Below, one piece after another: positions 10,919 through 21,041 of a DNA stretch of 64,000 bases; within the stretch, counting starts at the first letter, position 1; every line of letters begins with the position of its first letter. The stretch is from Labilithrix sp. (GTDB lineage: Bacteria > Myxococcota_A > Polyangia > Polyangiales > Polyangiaceae), in assembly GCA_019637175.1 (NCBI GenBank), contig JAHBWD010000009.1, positions 1 through 64,000 of the forward strand. Direction: 5' to 3'. The notes under the pieces were generated by a model. That model was not told where the DNA came from. It worked only from the letters and a program-made list of their open reading frames with translations, and made no database searches. Made by a program: the position numbers and the translations under genes.

Positions 10919-13204
10919 TCAGCTCGGCCGGCGGACGCGCGCGTCGAGCACGTCGCGGATCCGCCGGAGGAGCGTCGACGGCACGAACGGCTTCTCGAGG
11001 AACGGCAGCGCCGCGCCGTCGCCCCCTCGCAGCTCGGCGCCGTCCGGGTAGCCGGACATGTAGAGCACCGGCAGCGCCGGATGTCGGTCGCGGAGGATGC
11101 GGCCGAGCTCGGCGCCGCCGAGGTCGGGCATCACGACGTCGGTGAGGACGAGATCGACGCCCGCGTCGATCTCGAGCAGCCGGAGCGCGTCCGCGCCGGA
11201 GGCGGCTTGCAGCACGCGAAAGCCGTGCTCGGTGAGCGTGGTCACGGCGATCGCACGGACGCTCGGCTCGTCTTCGACGACGAGGATCGACTCGGCGCCG
11301 CGCGCGACGGGCGCCTCGGCGGGCGCTTCGATCTTCTCGGCGAGGCCGTCGACGCGGGGGAAGTAGAGCTCGAACGTGGTGCCCATCCCGACCGCGCTGT
11401 CGACGACGACGTGCCCGCCGTGCTGCTTGACGATGGCGTAGCAGATCGCGAGGCCGAGCCCCGTTCCCTCGGAGTGCGGCTTGGTCGAGAAGAAGGGATC
11501 GAAGATGTGGGCGCGATCCGCCTCGTCGATGCCGTGCCCCGTGTCTTCGACGGCGATCGTCACCCACGCGCCCGCGGGCACGCGCGCGTCGGTCGACCGG
11601 GCGCTCACCGGATCGTTGCGCGTACGGATGACGAGCTTGCCGCCGTCGCGCATCGCGTCGCGCGCGTTGAGCGCGAGGTTCATGAGGAGCTGCTCGAGCT
11701 GCACGCGATCGGCGCGAACGACGCCGACCTCGGGCTCGAGATCCAAGACGAGCTCGACGCTCTCCCCCAAGATTCGTCGCATCAGGCGCGCGACGCCTTC
11801 GGTGAGCTCGTTGGGATCGAGCAGCGTCGGATTGAACGGCTGCCTGCGAGCGAACGCGAGGAGCTGACGGGTGACGTCCGTCGCCTGCTTGGCCGCGTCT
11901 TGGATGAGCGCGAGCTCTTCGCGCGGCGCCTCGCCCCCGTCGAGCGCTCGTTCGGCCATGATCCCCTGGTTGAGGATCACCGTGAGCAGGTTGTTGAAGT
12001 CGTGCGCGATCCCGCCGGCGAGGCGCCCCAGGCTGTCGAGCTTCTGCGCCTGGAGCAGCTCGGTCTCGAGGGCCTTCTGGCGCGTGACGTCGTTCGCGAT
12101 GCCGGCGACGCGAACGACGCGTCCGCTCTCGTCGGGCACCGGGAACCAGCGCTCGGCGATCCACGCGATCGAGCCGCCGGGCCGCACGACCCGATACTCC
12201 ATGTGCCCGCGTCCGTCGCCCCTGGCGATGCGCGCGCGAACGCGCTCGCGATCGTCGGGGTGAACGCCGCGCACGATCGCGTCGGGCGATGCCATCGCCT
12301 CCGCCACCGGACGGCCCCAGACCTCCTCGTACGCGGGGCTCACGTAGTAGAGCTCCGATCGATCGGGCGCCGCCAGCCAGAAGACCGAGCGAATGTTCTC
12401 CGCGAGCTGGCGGAAGCGGAGCTCGCTCTCGCGATGCGCGGCGTCGACGGCCGCCCGCTCGGTGATGTCGACGGCCATGCCGACGTAGCCGATGACCTCG
12501 TCGCCTTCGTAGATCCCGCGCGCGCGCACGTCGACGAGCACCTCGCGCCCGTCGCGATGGAGGTAGCGATTCACGCCCTCGTAGACCGCCCCGGCTCGCT
12601 GCATCATCGCGAGGTACGCGGCGCGCACGCGCTCGCGGTCGTCGGGGTGGATCGCGCGCTGCCACCCGTCGCCGTGCGTTTCCTCCAGCGTGCACCCCAT
12701 CTGCGCGAGGTTGGTCGCGTTGGTGTAGACGCCTGCCCCCGTCTTCGACGTGAGGAAGATGCCGATGGGGCTCGCCTCGCAGATGGCGCGGAATCGAGCC
12801 TCGCTCTTGCGAAGCGCGGCCTCGAGATCGTTGCGCGCGGCCCGGTGAATGCGCACGCCGACGCCGGCCACGCGCTCGCCCTCGAAGAGCGGCCACGACG
12901 TCGCGAACCAGGGGCCGGCGTCGGCCGGCGCGCTCGACTCGATCGGGATCTCGATGGGCGGCGCGGCGTGACCCGTCTCGAGGACGGCGTGGCCGAGCGC
13001 GCCGGCGATCGGCGCGAGCGCGGGCAGGAGCTGATCGAGGCGCCGGCCGATGAGCGACGCGCGCGGCCCGCCGGCGAGCTCGGCCATCAAGGCGTTGACC
13101 CGAATGACGCGGAGGTCGAGATCGAGCACGGCGAGACAGACGTCCGCCGACTCCCACATCTGCTCGACGAAGCTCGACGAGCTCGGCCGCCCCTCCTCCT
13201 GCAT
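10919..13204 (-). CDS. Hybrid sensor histidine kinase with three PAS domains and a receiver
   Basis: About 761 residues from ATG 13204 (MQEEGRPSSS), chosen because the upstream codons look non-coding. No membrane segment is seen, so it is probably cytosolic. Three PAS-like domains occupy roughly residues 10-370 (the second and third with PAC ends such as GYVGMAVDITERA and VAGIANDVTRQK). The histidine box is GGIAHDFNNLLTVI (about 400), the N-box LMNLALNARDAM, and G-boxes VEDTGHGID and SEGTGLGLAI. The C-terminal receiver (about 645-761) has ILVVEDEPSV, LVLTDVVMPDLGG and FLEKPF. The signal sensed is unknown. It lies between a CBS-domain gene and pncB. Confidence 0.92.
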   Translation of the reverse strand: MQEEGRPSSSSFVEQMWESADVCLAVLDLDLRVIRVNALMAELAGGPRASLIGRRLDQLLPALAPIAGALGHAVLETGHAAPPIEIPIESSAPADAGPWFATSWPLFEGERVAGVGVRIHRAARNDLEAALRKSEARFRAICEASPIGIFLTSKTGAGVYTNATNLAQMGCTLEETHGDGWQRAIHPDDRERVRAAYLAMMQRAGAVYEGVNRYLHRDGREVLVDVRARGIYEGDEVIGYVGMAVDITERAAVDAAHRESELRFRQLAENIRSVFWLAAPDRSELYYVSPAYEEVWGRPVAEAMASPDAIVRGVHPDDRERVRARIARGDGRGHMEYRVVRPGGSIAWIAERWFPVPDESGRVVRVAGIANDVTRQKALETELLQAQKLDSLGRLAGGIAHDFNNLLTVILNQGIMAERALDGGEAPREELALIQDAAKQATDVTRQLLAFARRQPFNPTLLDPNELTEGVARLMRRILGESVELVLDLEPEVGVVRADRVQLEQLLMNLALNARDAMRDGGKLVIRTRNDPVSARSTDARVPAGAWVTIAVEDTGHGIDEADRAHIFDPFFSTKPHSEGTGLGLAICYAIVKQHGGHVVVDSAVGMGTTFELYFPRVDGLAEKIEAPAEAPVARGAESILVVEDEPSVRAIAVTTLTEHGFRVLQAASGADALRLLEIDAGVDLVLTDVVMPDLGGAELGRILRDRHPALPVLYMSGYPDGAELRGGDGAALPFLEKPFVPSTLLRRIRDVLDARVRRPS

Positions 13205-13270
13205 GAGGGGGCCGAGCCTAAGGCCTCGACGCGGTGCCCGTCCAGGGGGGCCTGAGGTAAAATGCAACGA

Positions 13271-13885
13271 TCAGCGGCGCGGTCCAGCGCGACCGGCCTT
13301 GCTCCGCGCGCGCGCCCCCCTCGCCTTCACGTCTCGGGCGTCTCGAGCGCCGTGCTGCGTGGCCTTGGGCCGCGTCGCCACCTTCGTCGAGCGGCGCGTC
13401 GCGCGCTTCGGCGCCGCCGTCGCCGTGAGGAGAGGCCGCGCATACGTCTCGGTCGACTGCTCTCTCAGGATGAGCTGTGCGAGCCCACCGAGCTGCGCCG
13501 CCACGTGCTCGAGCATGTCGTCGAAGGTGACGATGCCGACCAGCGCGCCTGCGGCGCTCACGACGGGGATGCGGCGCACGCCTGCGGACTGCATCACGGC
13601 GAGCACCTCGCCGAGATCGGTCTCCTCGGACGCGGTCACCGGCTCGCCTGACATCACGTCGGCCACCGTCATCGTATCGATCTTTCGATCCGACCGCGCG
13701 AACGCGCCCACCACGATGTCGCGATCGGTGAGCACGCCCGTCGGAAATCGATGACCTGCGAGCTCGACGACCACGACGACGCTGCCGACGTGCTCGCGTC
13801 GCATCCGTGCGGCGACGTCACGCAGCGGTTCGACCGCGCGAGCCACGACGACGCGGCGATTGCAGACCTGTCCGGCGGTGGGCAT
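13271..13885 (-). CDS. Two-CBS-domain protein with basic C-terminal tail
   Basis: 204 residues. The tandem CBS pair covers about 1-145 (MRREHVGSVVVV, FPTGVLTDRDIV, TVADVMSGEPVTASEETDLGE, GVRRIPVVSAAGALVGIVTFDD). Such modules usually bind adenosine nucleotides and act as regulators. The last 50 residues are Lys/Arg/Ala-rich and low complexity, possibly contacting nucleic acid. It starts 71 bp after rplQ and may be read with the rpsD-rpoA-rplQ unit; the histidine kinase follows about 66 bp downstream. Confidence 0.85.
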   Translation of the reverse strand: MPTAGQVCNRRVVVARAVEPLRDVAARMRREHVGSVVVVVELAGHRFPTGVLTDRDIVVGAFARSDRKIDTMTVADVMSGEPVTASEETDLGEVLAVMQSAGVRRIPVVSAAGALVGIVTFDDMLEHVAAQLGGLAQLILREQSTETYARPLLTATAAPKRATRRSTKVATRPKATQHGARDARDVKARGARARSKAGRAGPRR

Positions 13886-13956
13886 GCCGGTCGGAATGCA
13901 GGATCCCGGCCGCGAAAAGCGTGGGTCGCGCGGTCGCGACTGCGATCGCTGCCGGC

Positions 13957-14496
13957 TCAGCCGGCCGCGGCGGCCGCCTTCTCGGTCTTCTTGCTGCTCT
14001 TCTTCTTCGCCTTCTTGCCCTCACCCGCACCGTCGCCTTCGGCGGCAGCGCCGGTGACGAGCTCGATGATCGCCATCGGGGCGTTGTCGCCGCGACGCGG
14101 GCCGAGCTTGATGATGCGCGTGTAGCCGCCGGGACGACCCTCGAAGCGCTTCGCGAGATCGATCAGGACCTTCTCGACCAGATCGACCTTCTTCGTCTCG
14201 CCGCCCTTCTCCATCCGCGTGCCCCATCGCGGCAGCCATGCCGCGATGAGGCGCTTGGTGGCGAGACGCCGTGCCTTGTTCGTGTCGGAGAGCTTCTCGA
14301 AGGGCGTGTACGCCACCTCACCGAGGCGACGCGCCTTCGTGATCAGACGCTCGGCCACCCGGCGAAGCTCCTTCGCCTTGGCGTCGGTCGTCTCGATGCG
14401 CTCGTTGAGCACGAGGTTGGCCGTGAGGTTCCGGAACATCGCCCGACGGCTGCTGGTGTTCCGGTCGAACTTCCGGCCTGCATTGTGGTGTCGCAT
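13957..14496 (-). CDS. rplQ: 50S ribosomal protein L17
   Basis: 179 residues. The N-terminus MRHHNAGRKFDRNTSSRRAM and the block GPRRGDNAPMAIIEL identify L17, which sits near the tunnel exit. The family core is about 120 residues; here there is an insertion (about 80-120) and an Ala/Lys-rich C-terminal tail (KKAKKKSSKKTEKAAAAAG). It is 15 bp downstream of rpoA, in the usual order rpsD-rpoA-rplQ. Confidence 0.97.
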   Translation of the reverse strand: MRHHNAGRKFDRNTSSRRAMFRNLTANLVLNERIETTDAKAKELRRVAERLITKARRLGEVAYTPFEKLSDTNKARRLATKRLIAAWLPRWGTRMEKGGETKKVDLVEKVLIDLAKRFEGRPGGYTRIIKLGPRRGDNAPMAIIELVTGAAAEGDGAGEGKKAKKKSSKKTEKAAAAAG

Positions 14497-14511
14497 GACG
14501 TCTCTCTTCTC

Positions 14512-15534
14512 TTAGTTCTGAGCCTGCTGGGCCTTCCAGCGCTCGAGCATCTGGGGCCAGTTGTCGATCTTCATGCCGAGAGACAGCCCCATGTTGGCAA
14601 GGATCTCCTTGATCTCCTTGAGGCTCTTGCGACCGAAGTTCTTCGTCTTCAGCATGTCCTGCTCGGTTCGCTGCACGAGCTCGCCGATGAGGGTGATGTT
14701 CGCGTTCTGGAGGCAGTTGGCCGAACGGACGCTGAGCTCCAGCTCGTCGACCGAGCGGAACAGGTTCTCGTTGAGCGGCTCCTCTTCGGTGGCGCCCGAG
14801 ACGTACGACGTCTCCTCCGTCTCCTCGAAGTTGATGAAGATGGTGAGCTGCTCCTTGAGGATCTTGGCGGCGTAGGCGACCGCGTCCTGCGGCTTGACGC
14901 TTCCGTTCGTCCAGACCTCGAGGGTGAGCTTGTCGTAGTCGGTGACCTGACCGACGCGCGCGTTGGTCACGGTGTAGTTGACCTTGCGGACCGGCGAGAA
15001 GAGCGCGTCGATCGGGATCGTGCCGATCGGCATCGTCGGCGTCTTGTTCTTCTCGGCGGGGACGTAGCCGCGGCCGACGTTGACCGTCAGCTCCATCGCG
15101 AGAGGGCCCTTCTTGTCGAGCGTCGCGATGAGGTGATCGGGGTTGAGCACCGTGAGGCCGTCGACGACCGCGATGTCCTTCGCGTAGACGGGGCCGGGGC
15201 CCTCCTTGTCGATGCGGACGGTGTACGTCTTCGCCGTCGCCGACTTGAGGACGACTTCCTTCAGGTTGAGGATGATGTCGGTCACGTCTTCGACGACGTC
15301 GCCGATGGTCGTGAACTCGTGGAGCGCGCCCTCGACGCGGATCGCGGTGGTGGCCGCGCCCTGGAGCGACGAGAGGAGAACGCGACGGAGCGAGTTGCCG
15401 AGCGTGATGCCGTAGCCGCGCTCGAGCGGCTCGCAGGTGAAGCGACCGTAGAAGTCGGTGAGCGTCTCCTGCTCGATCTGGATTCCGCGCGGACGAATCA
15501 GGTCGCGCCAGTTACGCGTGACGATGTTGCTCAT
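14512..15534 (-). CDS. rpoA: DNA-directed RNA polymerase subunit alpha
   Basis: 340 residues, normal length. The N-terminal assembly domain includes [20 protein letters not shown]; the C-terminal domain contains the promoter UP-element and activator-contact helices ([30 protein letters not shown]). It lies between rpsD and rplQ as in most bacteria. The start [17 protein letters not shown] is typical of deltaproteobacterial alpha subunits. Confidence 0.98.
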   Translation of the reverse strand: MSNIVTRNWRDLIRPRGIQIEQETLTDFYGRFTCEPLERGYGITLGNSLRRVLLSSLQGAATTAIRVEGALHEFTTIGDVVEDVTDIILNLKEVVLKSATAKTYTVRIDKEGPGPVYAKDIAVVDGLTVLNPDHLIATLDKKGPLAMELTVNVGRGYVPAEKNKTPTMPIGTIPIDALFSPVRKVNYTVTNARVGQVTDYDKLTLEVWTNGSVKPQDAVAYAAKILKEQLTIFINFEETEETSYVSGATEEEPLNENLFRSVDELELSVRSANCLQNANITLIGELVQRTEQDMLKTKNFGRKSLKEIKEILANMGLSLGMKIDNWPQMLERWKAQQAQN

Positions 15535-15644
15535 GTGTCCTCTTCCTTCTTCTTCGGTGGTTCACGCGACGATCCCGCTGCGCCTTCGAACCCGCTCTCC
15601 GGTCGCAGCCGTCGTCAGCCCGTGTGTTGCTTCTCGTTCCGCGA

Positions 15645-16274
<630 letters not shown>

Positions 16275-16573
16275 TTCCGTCCTTGATTTCGAGGGTCTTC
16301 GCGAACGAGGACCCGGGAAAGAACCGGTTTACACGCCGCTCACCGGGTGGAGAGCGAGGCTTCGTCCCGGCATGCCCCTGAAACCCGCGAAAATTCGTGG
16401 GGTCGGGGCGGGGGGAAGCGGGTTTTAGTCGAAGCGGGGGAAAAGGCAAGCGATCCCGCGAGCCCTCCGTTTGGGCCTCCCTCCTCCTCTAGTATGAGGT
16501 CTCTCGTCGAGGGGTCGTGCCACCCGTCCCCGCATGTGCTACCTCAAGCGACCTTCTCGTCGAAAGGCGTGTC
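16275..16573. other. Divergent intergenic region between rpsD and a lipoprotein gene
   Basis: No convincing gene is present. It must hold the promoter for rpsD-rpoA-rplQ (minus) and one for the lipoprotein (plus). Small inverted repeats occur near rpsD (GGGTC at 16293-16297 with GACCC near 16310), which could form a leader hairpin. I could not pick a confident -35/-10 pair for either strand. Confidence 0.4.
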
Positions 16574-17335
16574 ATGAAGAAGTACTTCGGGCTCCCGGCG
16601 GTCAGCGTCATCACCGGCGTCGTCAGCGTGGCTGCGATCGCGTGCTCCAGCCGCATGACGACGTACATCGAGAACGATCCCGAGGGCGGCACCGACGGCG
16701 GGCCGAGGCGGGAGGCGGGCAGCTCCGGCTCGTCCGGATCGAGCGGCTCGTCCGGATCGAGCGGCTCGTCCGGATCGAGCGGCTCGAGCGGCGGCGGCGA
16801 CTGTCCGTCGACGACGCCGATCGACCCGAGCTCGCTCCCGTGGAAGCCGCCGACGCAATCGCCGGGCGCGTGCACGACGGCGCAGCTCACGAGCCTCGTC
16901 AACTTCGTCGAGACCAACACGAGCGCGAAGTACGCCGACTGGAAGTCGTCGGTCACGAGCACGGCGTGTCGCAACTGCATCTTCGGCACCGACGGCGCGA
17001 CGTGGTCGCCGCTCGTCGAGAACTCTTCCGGCGAGCTGGTGGTGATCAACGTCGGCGGCTGCATCGCGATCGCGAGCGGCAAGGTCGCCTGCGGCAAGAG
17101 CTATCAGAACTGGTTCGACTGCCGCTTCGAAGCGTGCGCCGATTGCCCCGACGGCGACACGAACGCGCTCCAGAGCTGCCTCTCGGCCGCGAGCAAGGGC
17201 GCGTGCAAGAACGCGTTCGACGCCGTCGAGCCGGCGTGCGGCGCGACCGCGATCGCCAACGCGGAGACGGCGTGCGAAGGCACGAAGTTCGTCTTCGAAG
17301 GGCCCGTGAAAGCGCAGTGCATCGGCGGGATCTGA
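16574..17335 (+). CDS. Cys-rich lipoprotein with GSSGSS linker
   Basis: About 253 residues from ATG 16574. The signal peptide ends in a lipobox (VAAIACSS), so it is probably lipid-anchored. A flexible linker of (GSSGSS)n follows at about residues 49-75, encoded by perfect 18-bp tandem repeats. The folded part has about 13 cysteines in spaced pairs (STACRNCIFG, FDCRFEACADCPDG, CEGTKF), suggesting a disulfide-stabilised surface domain. It matches no enzyme family I recognise; such proteins are common in large myxobacterial genomes. Confidence 0.7.
   Translation: MKKYFGLPAVSVITGVVSVAAIACSSRMTTYIENDPEGGTDGGPRREAGSSGSSGSSGSSGSSGSSGSSGSSGGGDCPSTTPIDPSSLPWKPPTQSPGACTTAQLTSLVNFVETNTSAKYADWKSSVTSTACRNCIFGTDGATWSPLVENSSGELVVINVGGCIAIASGKVACGKSYQNWFDCRFEACADCPDGDTNALQSCLSAASKGACKNAFDAVEPACGATAIANAETACEGTKFVFEGPVKAQCIGGI
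16727..16780. repeat. Three perfect 18-bp tandem repeats (GSSGSS-coding)
   Basis: Units at 16727-16744, 16745-16762 and 16763-16780 are identical (GGCTCGTCCGGATCGAGC), with a partial fourth. The unit length is a multiple of three and each encodes Gly-Ser-Ser-Gly-Ser-Ser, so copy-number change would alter only linker length. Confidence 0.9.
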
Positions 17336-17442
17336 TGTCTCGCCGGGGGCGCACGCTGGTCTGATCGCGATCCGCCTCACCCCCCGAAGCTGCGCGTTTC
17401 TGCGTCGAACGTCATGGCATCCGCCGTGCTGTCCGTCGGGGT

Positions 17443-18111
17443 ATGCGACGGCTCTCGGCGATCTTCGTCGTGCTCGTCATCGGCTGCAGCGGGTCGACCG
17501 CCAGCCCGCGGCGTGACGATCTCCTCCTCGAGGACGACCGCAGAGGCTCGCGCGGCGAAGCCTCGCCCGAGGGCGAGAGCGACGACGAGCTCGTGCTCGG
17601 ATCGCCGACGAAGGGGACGGCGCCGTCGCGAGAGGAGCCGCGCGGCGATCCGGGAGAGTCGAGCGAGCCTCCGCCTCCCGTCTGCACGCAAGATGCAGAA
17701 TGCAACCAAAAGGGGCGCATCTGCGAGGCGGGCGCGTGCGTGAAGGGCTGCCGCGCGACCGCGCAGTGCGCCTCGGGCGATCTCTGCGTGATGGGTCAGT
17801 GCGAGCGCCCGGCGATCGGCGCGTGCGCCGACGACTTCGACTGCGTGCTCGGCGAGATCTGCACGGCGAACAAGTGCGTCCCTGGCTGCCACGGCAGCTA
17901 CGACTGTCCCACGGGACAGACGTGCGCCGCGGGACAGTGCAAGCCCGCGAGCACCGGGGGTCAGGTGCAGTGCGCGTCCGACGGCGTCTGCAACCCCGGC
18001 AACGACGGTTCCGGAAAGATCTGCTCGGCCGAAGGGATCTGCGTGCCCGGCTGCCGTCGCGACAACCAGTGCCCGGGGATCAAGATCTGCGTGAGCGGGA
18101 TGTGCCGCTGA
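17443..18111 (+). CDS. Cys-rich lipoprotein with EB/dickkopf-like repeats
   Basis: 222 residues. The signal peptide ends at a lipobox (VLVIGCSG), followed by an acidic, disordered spacer (about 20-75). Then come repeated Cys modules with the pattern C-x5-C-x6-C-x5-C (CTQDAECNQKGRICEAGAC, CADDFDCVLGEICTANKC, DNQCPGIKICVSGMC). The pattern resembles extracellular EB/dickkopf-like modules common in predatory deltaproteobacteria. It is probably surface exposed; no ligand is known. It ends 2 bp before the convergent acetyltransferase gene. Confidence 0.72.
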   Translation: MRRLSAIFVVLVIGCSGSTASPRRDDLLLEDDRRGSRGEASPEGESDDELVLGSPTKGTAPSREEPRGDPGESSEPPPPVCTQDAECNQKGRICEAGACVKGCRATAQCASGDLCVMGQCERPAIGACADDFDCVLGEICTANKCVPGCHGSYDCPTGQTCAAGQCKPASTGGQVQCASDGVCNPGNDGSGKICSAEGICVPGCRRDNQCPGIKICVSGMCR

Positions 18112-18113
18112 CG

Positions 18114-18653
18114 TCAGCCGAGTGACTTGCGCATGCGAATGCACGGCAGCTTCACGCCGTCCGGCAAGACGACGTCGAACGGCTCGACGTCTTCGTATCC
18201 GCACGCGCGATAGAGGGGCACACCGGGCAACGTGGCCATCAGCTCGCCGGTGACGAATCCCTCACGCCTGGCGTCGCCCTCGCAGGTCTCGAGGATGCGC
18301 CGGCCGAGCCCTCGTCGCGCGGCCTCGGGCGCGACGAACATCGCGCGAACGCGCGCGGGCTCGTGCGACGGATCGAGCAGGCGGCCGCCGCCGGCTGCGC
18401 CGTCGTTGCCGGTGAAGAGCTTGTCGCGCCGGCTCCATCCGCCGCACGCGACGACGGCACCCGACTCCGCTTCGACGACGAAGTAGGTACCGTCGGCGAC
18501 GAGCTGATCGTCGACGACGGCGACGTGCGCGACGAAGCTCTCGTTCTGCCGGTCGTCGTAGAAGGGCCTGCCGAGCGCGCGCGCCGAGCTCTTCATGCAC
18601 CGCTCGATGGCGTCGCGGTCGGAGGCGCTCGCGCGGCGAGGGATTCCCGTCAT
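18114..18653 (-). CDS. GNAT-family N-acetyltransferase
   Basis: 179 residues from ATG 18653 (MTGIPRRASASDRDAIERC). GNAT landmarks are the strand-loop VRAMFVAPEAARRGLGRRIL, containing the acetyl-CoA pyrophosphate loop RRGLGR, and the C-terminal YRACGYEDVEPFDVVL. The family transfers acetyl from acetyl-CoA to an amine; the substrate here is not predictable. It is convergent with the Cys-rich lipoprotein and divergent from the GH92 gene 72 bp away. Confidence 0.85.
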   Translation of the reverse strand: MTGIPRRASASDRDAIERCMKSSARALGRPFYDDRQNESFVAHVAVVDDQLVADGTYFVVEAESGAVVACGGWSRRDKLFTGNDGAAGGGRLLDPSHEPARVRAMFVAPEAARRGLGRRILETCEGDARREGFVTGELMATLPGVPLYRACGYEDVEPFDVVLPDGVKLPCIRMRKSLG

Positions 18654-18725
18654 GCCCCGCCAGCGTAGCGCGGATGGGCGACGTGCGACTGCGGTCTCCG
18701 AGCGCGCACGTGGTATGCCCTCTTC

Positions 18726-21026
18726 GTGCGCCGCGCTCCTCTCCTCCTCGCCCTCATCGTCGCGGCGTGCGGCTCGGAAGACGCGCGCGTCGCCGCGCCC
18801 GAGCGCGTGCGCGTCGATGACGACGACGTCTTCTGCGATCCGCTCGACGGCGTGAGCGAAGAGGCCGCGCCCGCGACGCCTTCGGCCGAGCCGCTCACGC
18901 AGTGGGTCGATCCGCGCATCGGCACCGGGGGCGTGGGCTTCGCGGTGGGCACGACGTACCCGGGACCGCAGATGCCGTTCGGGCTCGCGAAGCCCGGCCC
19001 CGACACGAGCAAGCTCGGCAGATCGGAGGGCTTCTCCCACTGCTCTGGCTACGCCTACGGCGACGATGTCATCGAGGCCTTCAGCCTCGCGAGGCTGCAC
19101 GGCGCAGGCATCGCCGACTACGGCGGCGTCGCGCTCATGCCCACGGTGGGCATGAACGCGGCGAAGGCGCGACCGCGCGCACACGGCTCACGCTTCTCGC
19201 ACGACAGCGAGATCGCCAACCCGGGCTACTACGCGGTCACCCTCGCCGACACGAACGTGCGCGTCGAGCTCACCGCGACGCCGCGCGTCGCGCTCATGCG
19301 CTTCGCCTTCCCCGCGGGGGCCGACGAGGTGGTGCTGCTCGACGCCGGTCACGTCCTCGCCGACGGCAACACGATCGCGAGCGCCGAAGTGACCGTCGAT
19401 CCCGCGACGCGCGAGGTGAGCGGCTTCTCTCACGTCAACGGCAGCTACTCATCGCGCTTCGGCGGCGTGCGTCTGTACTTCGCGGCGCGCTTCGATCGCG
19501 CGTTCGCCGCGCAGGGCACGTACGGCGGCGGCGTGATGTCCGAAGCGACGGCGGCGAGCGGCGCCGACGCGGGCGCCTACCTCCACTTCGACGCTTCGAG
19601 CGACGTGATCGAGGCGTCCGTGGGTCTCTCGTTCGTCGACGTCGCCCACGCGCGCGCGAACCTCGAGGCCGAGCGCATCTCGTTCGAGGCGGCGCGCGCC
19701 GAAGCGGATCGCGCGTGGAACGCGCGCCTCGGCGCGCTCCGCATCGACGCGCGCAGCGATCGCGATCGCCGCATCGCCTACACGGCGCTCTATCACACGT
19801 CGATGATGCCGACGCTCGCGTCCGACGTCGACGGTGCGTACCGGGGCATCGACGGGCAGGTGCATCGCGCCGAGGGCTTCCGCTACTTCACCGACTTCTC
19901 GCTCTGGGACACGTATCGGACGATGCATCCGCTGGTGACGCTGCTCTACCCGAGCGACGCGCGCGAGCTCGCGGCGAGCTTGGCGGCGATGGCGAGAGAC
20001 GGCGGCTTCGTTCCGCGCTGGCCGCTCGGCACGGGCGAGACGGGCGGCATGGTGGGTGACGGAGGCACGATCGTCCTCGCCGACACCTACGTGAAGGGCG
20101 TGCGCGACTGGGACGCGGCGGGCGCGTACGAGATCGCGAAGCGCCAGGCGACGACGCCGAAGGCCGACGGCAAGGGTGGCCGCGAGTCGATCGCGGAGTA
20201 CGTCGCGCTGGGCTACGTCCCCAAGGAGACGGGCAGCAACAGCGCGGGCATCACGCTCGAGTATGCGAGCGCCGATCACGCGCTCGGCGATCTCGCCGCC
20301 GCGCTCGGCCACGGCGCCGACGCCGACCTCTTCCACGCGCGCGGAAAGAACTGGGAGAAGATCTACGACGAGCGCTCTCGCTTCTTCGTCGCGCGCCGCC
20401 GCGACGGCACGATGGAGGAGCCGATCCCCACGGCCATGAGCACCGACTTCTCCGAGGGCACGCCGTGGCACTACGCGTTCATGGTCCCGCACGACGCCGA
20501 GGGCCTCGCCGCGCGGATGGGCCGCGAGATGTTCCTCGCGCGCGCCGAACAGCTCTTCACGCGCGCTGCCTGCAACGCGAGCACGCCGGCGTTCCTCCCG
20601 AACCCGTACTACTGGCCGTCGAACGAGCCGGTGCTCTTCTCCGGCTGGGTCTTCTCCGCCGTCGGAGATCACGAGCGCACGGCCCGATGGACGCGTTGGA
20701 CGGCGCTCACCCACTACGCCGATACCCCCGACGGCCTGCCGGGCAACGACGACGGCGGCACGATGAGCGCCTTCTATCTCTTCGCGACGCTCGGCCTCTA
20801 CCCGATCGCCGGCACCGATCGCTACGTCCTCGGCGCGCCGCTCTTCCCCCGCGCCATCCTCGCCCTCGCCGGCGGCCCCCTCGTCATCGAGGCCCCGACC
20901 GCGACCAACCTCCGCCGCTTCCCCCGCAAGGTCACTCGCGACGGCGTCCCCGTCGGCACGCTCCTCCGCCACGCCGATCTCGCGAACGCGACCCTCTCCT
21001 TCGAGCTGGAAGCGACACCCCGCTGA
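18726..21026 (+). CDS. GH92-family glycosidase (putative alpha-mannosidase), lipoprotein
   Basis: 766 residues, normal for GH92. A short signal peptide ends at a lipobox (LIVAACGS), so it is probably anchored on the outside. Family blocks are VDPRIGTGGVGFAVGTTYPG, PGPQMPFGLAKPGPDTS, FSLWDTYRTMHPL, ETGSNSAGITLEYASADHAL and LPGNDDGGTMSAFYLFATLG (carrying the acidic catalytic region). GH92 enzymes are calcium-dependent exo-mannosidases acting on alpha-linked mannosides; exact linkage cannot be told. The promoter should lie in the 72-bp gap to the acetyltransferase. It is convergent with the zinc-finger/ankyrin gene. Confidence 0.93.
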   Translation: MRRAPLLLALIVAACGSEDARVAAPERVRVDDDDVFCDPLDGVSEEAAPATPSAEPLTQWVDPRIGTGGVGFAVGTTYPGPQMPFGLAKPGPDTSKLGRSEGFSHCSGYAYGDDVIEAFSLARLHGAGIADYGGVALMPTVGMNAAKARPRAHGSRFSHDSEIANPGYYAVTLADTNVRVELTATPRVALMRFAFPAGADEVVLLDAGHVLADGNTIASAEVTVDPATREVSGFSHVNGSYSSRFGGVRLYFAARFDRAFAAQGTYGGGVMSEATAASGADAGAYLHFDASSDVIEASVGLSFVDVAHARANLEAERISFEAARAEADRAWNARLGALRIDARSDRDRRIAYTALYHTSMMPTLASDVDGAYRGIDGQVHRAEGFRYFTDFSLWDTYRTMHPLVTLLYPSDARELAASLAAMARDGGFVPRWPLGTGETGGMVGDGGTIVLADTYVKGVRDWDAAGAYEIAKRQATTPKADGKGGRESIAEYVALGYVPKETGSNSAGITLEYASADHALGDLAAALGHGADADLFHARGKNWEKIYDERSRFFVARRRDGTMEEPIPTAMSTDFSEGTPWHYAFMVPHDAEGLAARMGREMFLARAEQLFTRAACNASTPAFLPNPYYWPSNEPVLFSGWVFSAVGDHERTARWTRWTALTHYADTPDGLPGNDDGGTMSAFYLFATLGLYPIAGTDRYVLGAPLFPRAILALAGGPLVIEAPTATNLRRFPRKVTRDGVPVGTLLRHADLANATLSFELEATPR

Positions 21027-21041
21027 TCCCGCGCGCGAGCG

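Noticed and set aside
9663..13157. Minus-strand open frame of 1164 codons across pncB and the histidine kinase
   Set aside because: Arg-rich shadow in a different frame from two clearly recognised genes.
10859..13255. Plus-strand open frame of 798 codons opposite the histidine kinase
   Set aside because: Shadow of the real kinase gene; no domain recognisable.
16727..16789. Short tandem repeats as a possible CRISPR array
   Set aside because: Units are 18 bp without spacers and lie in frame inside a coding region as a Gly/Ser linker.
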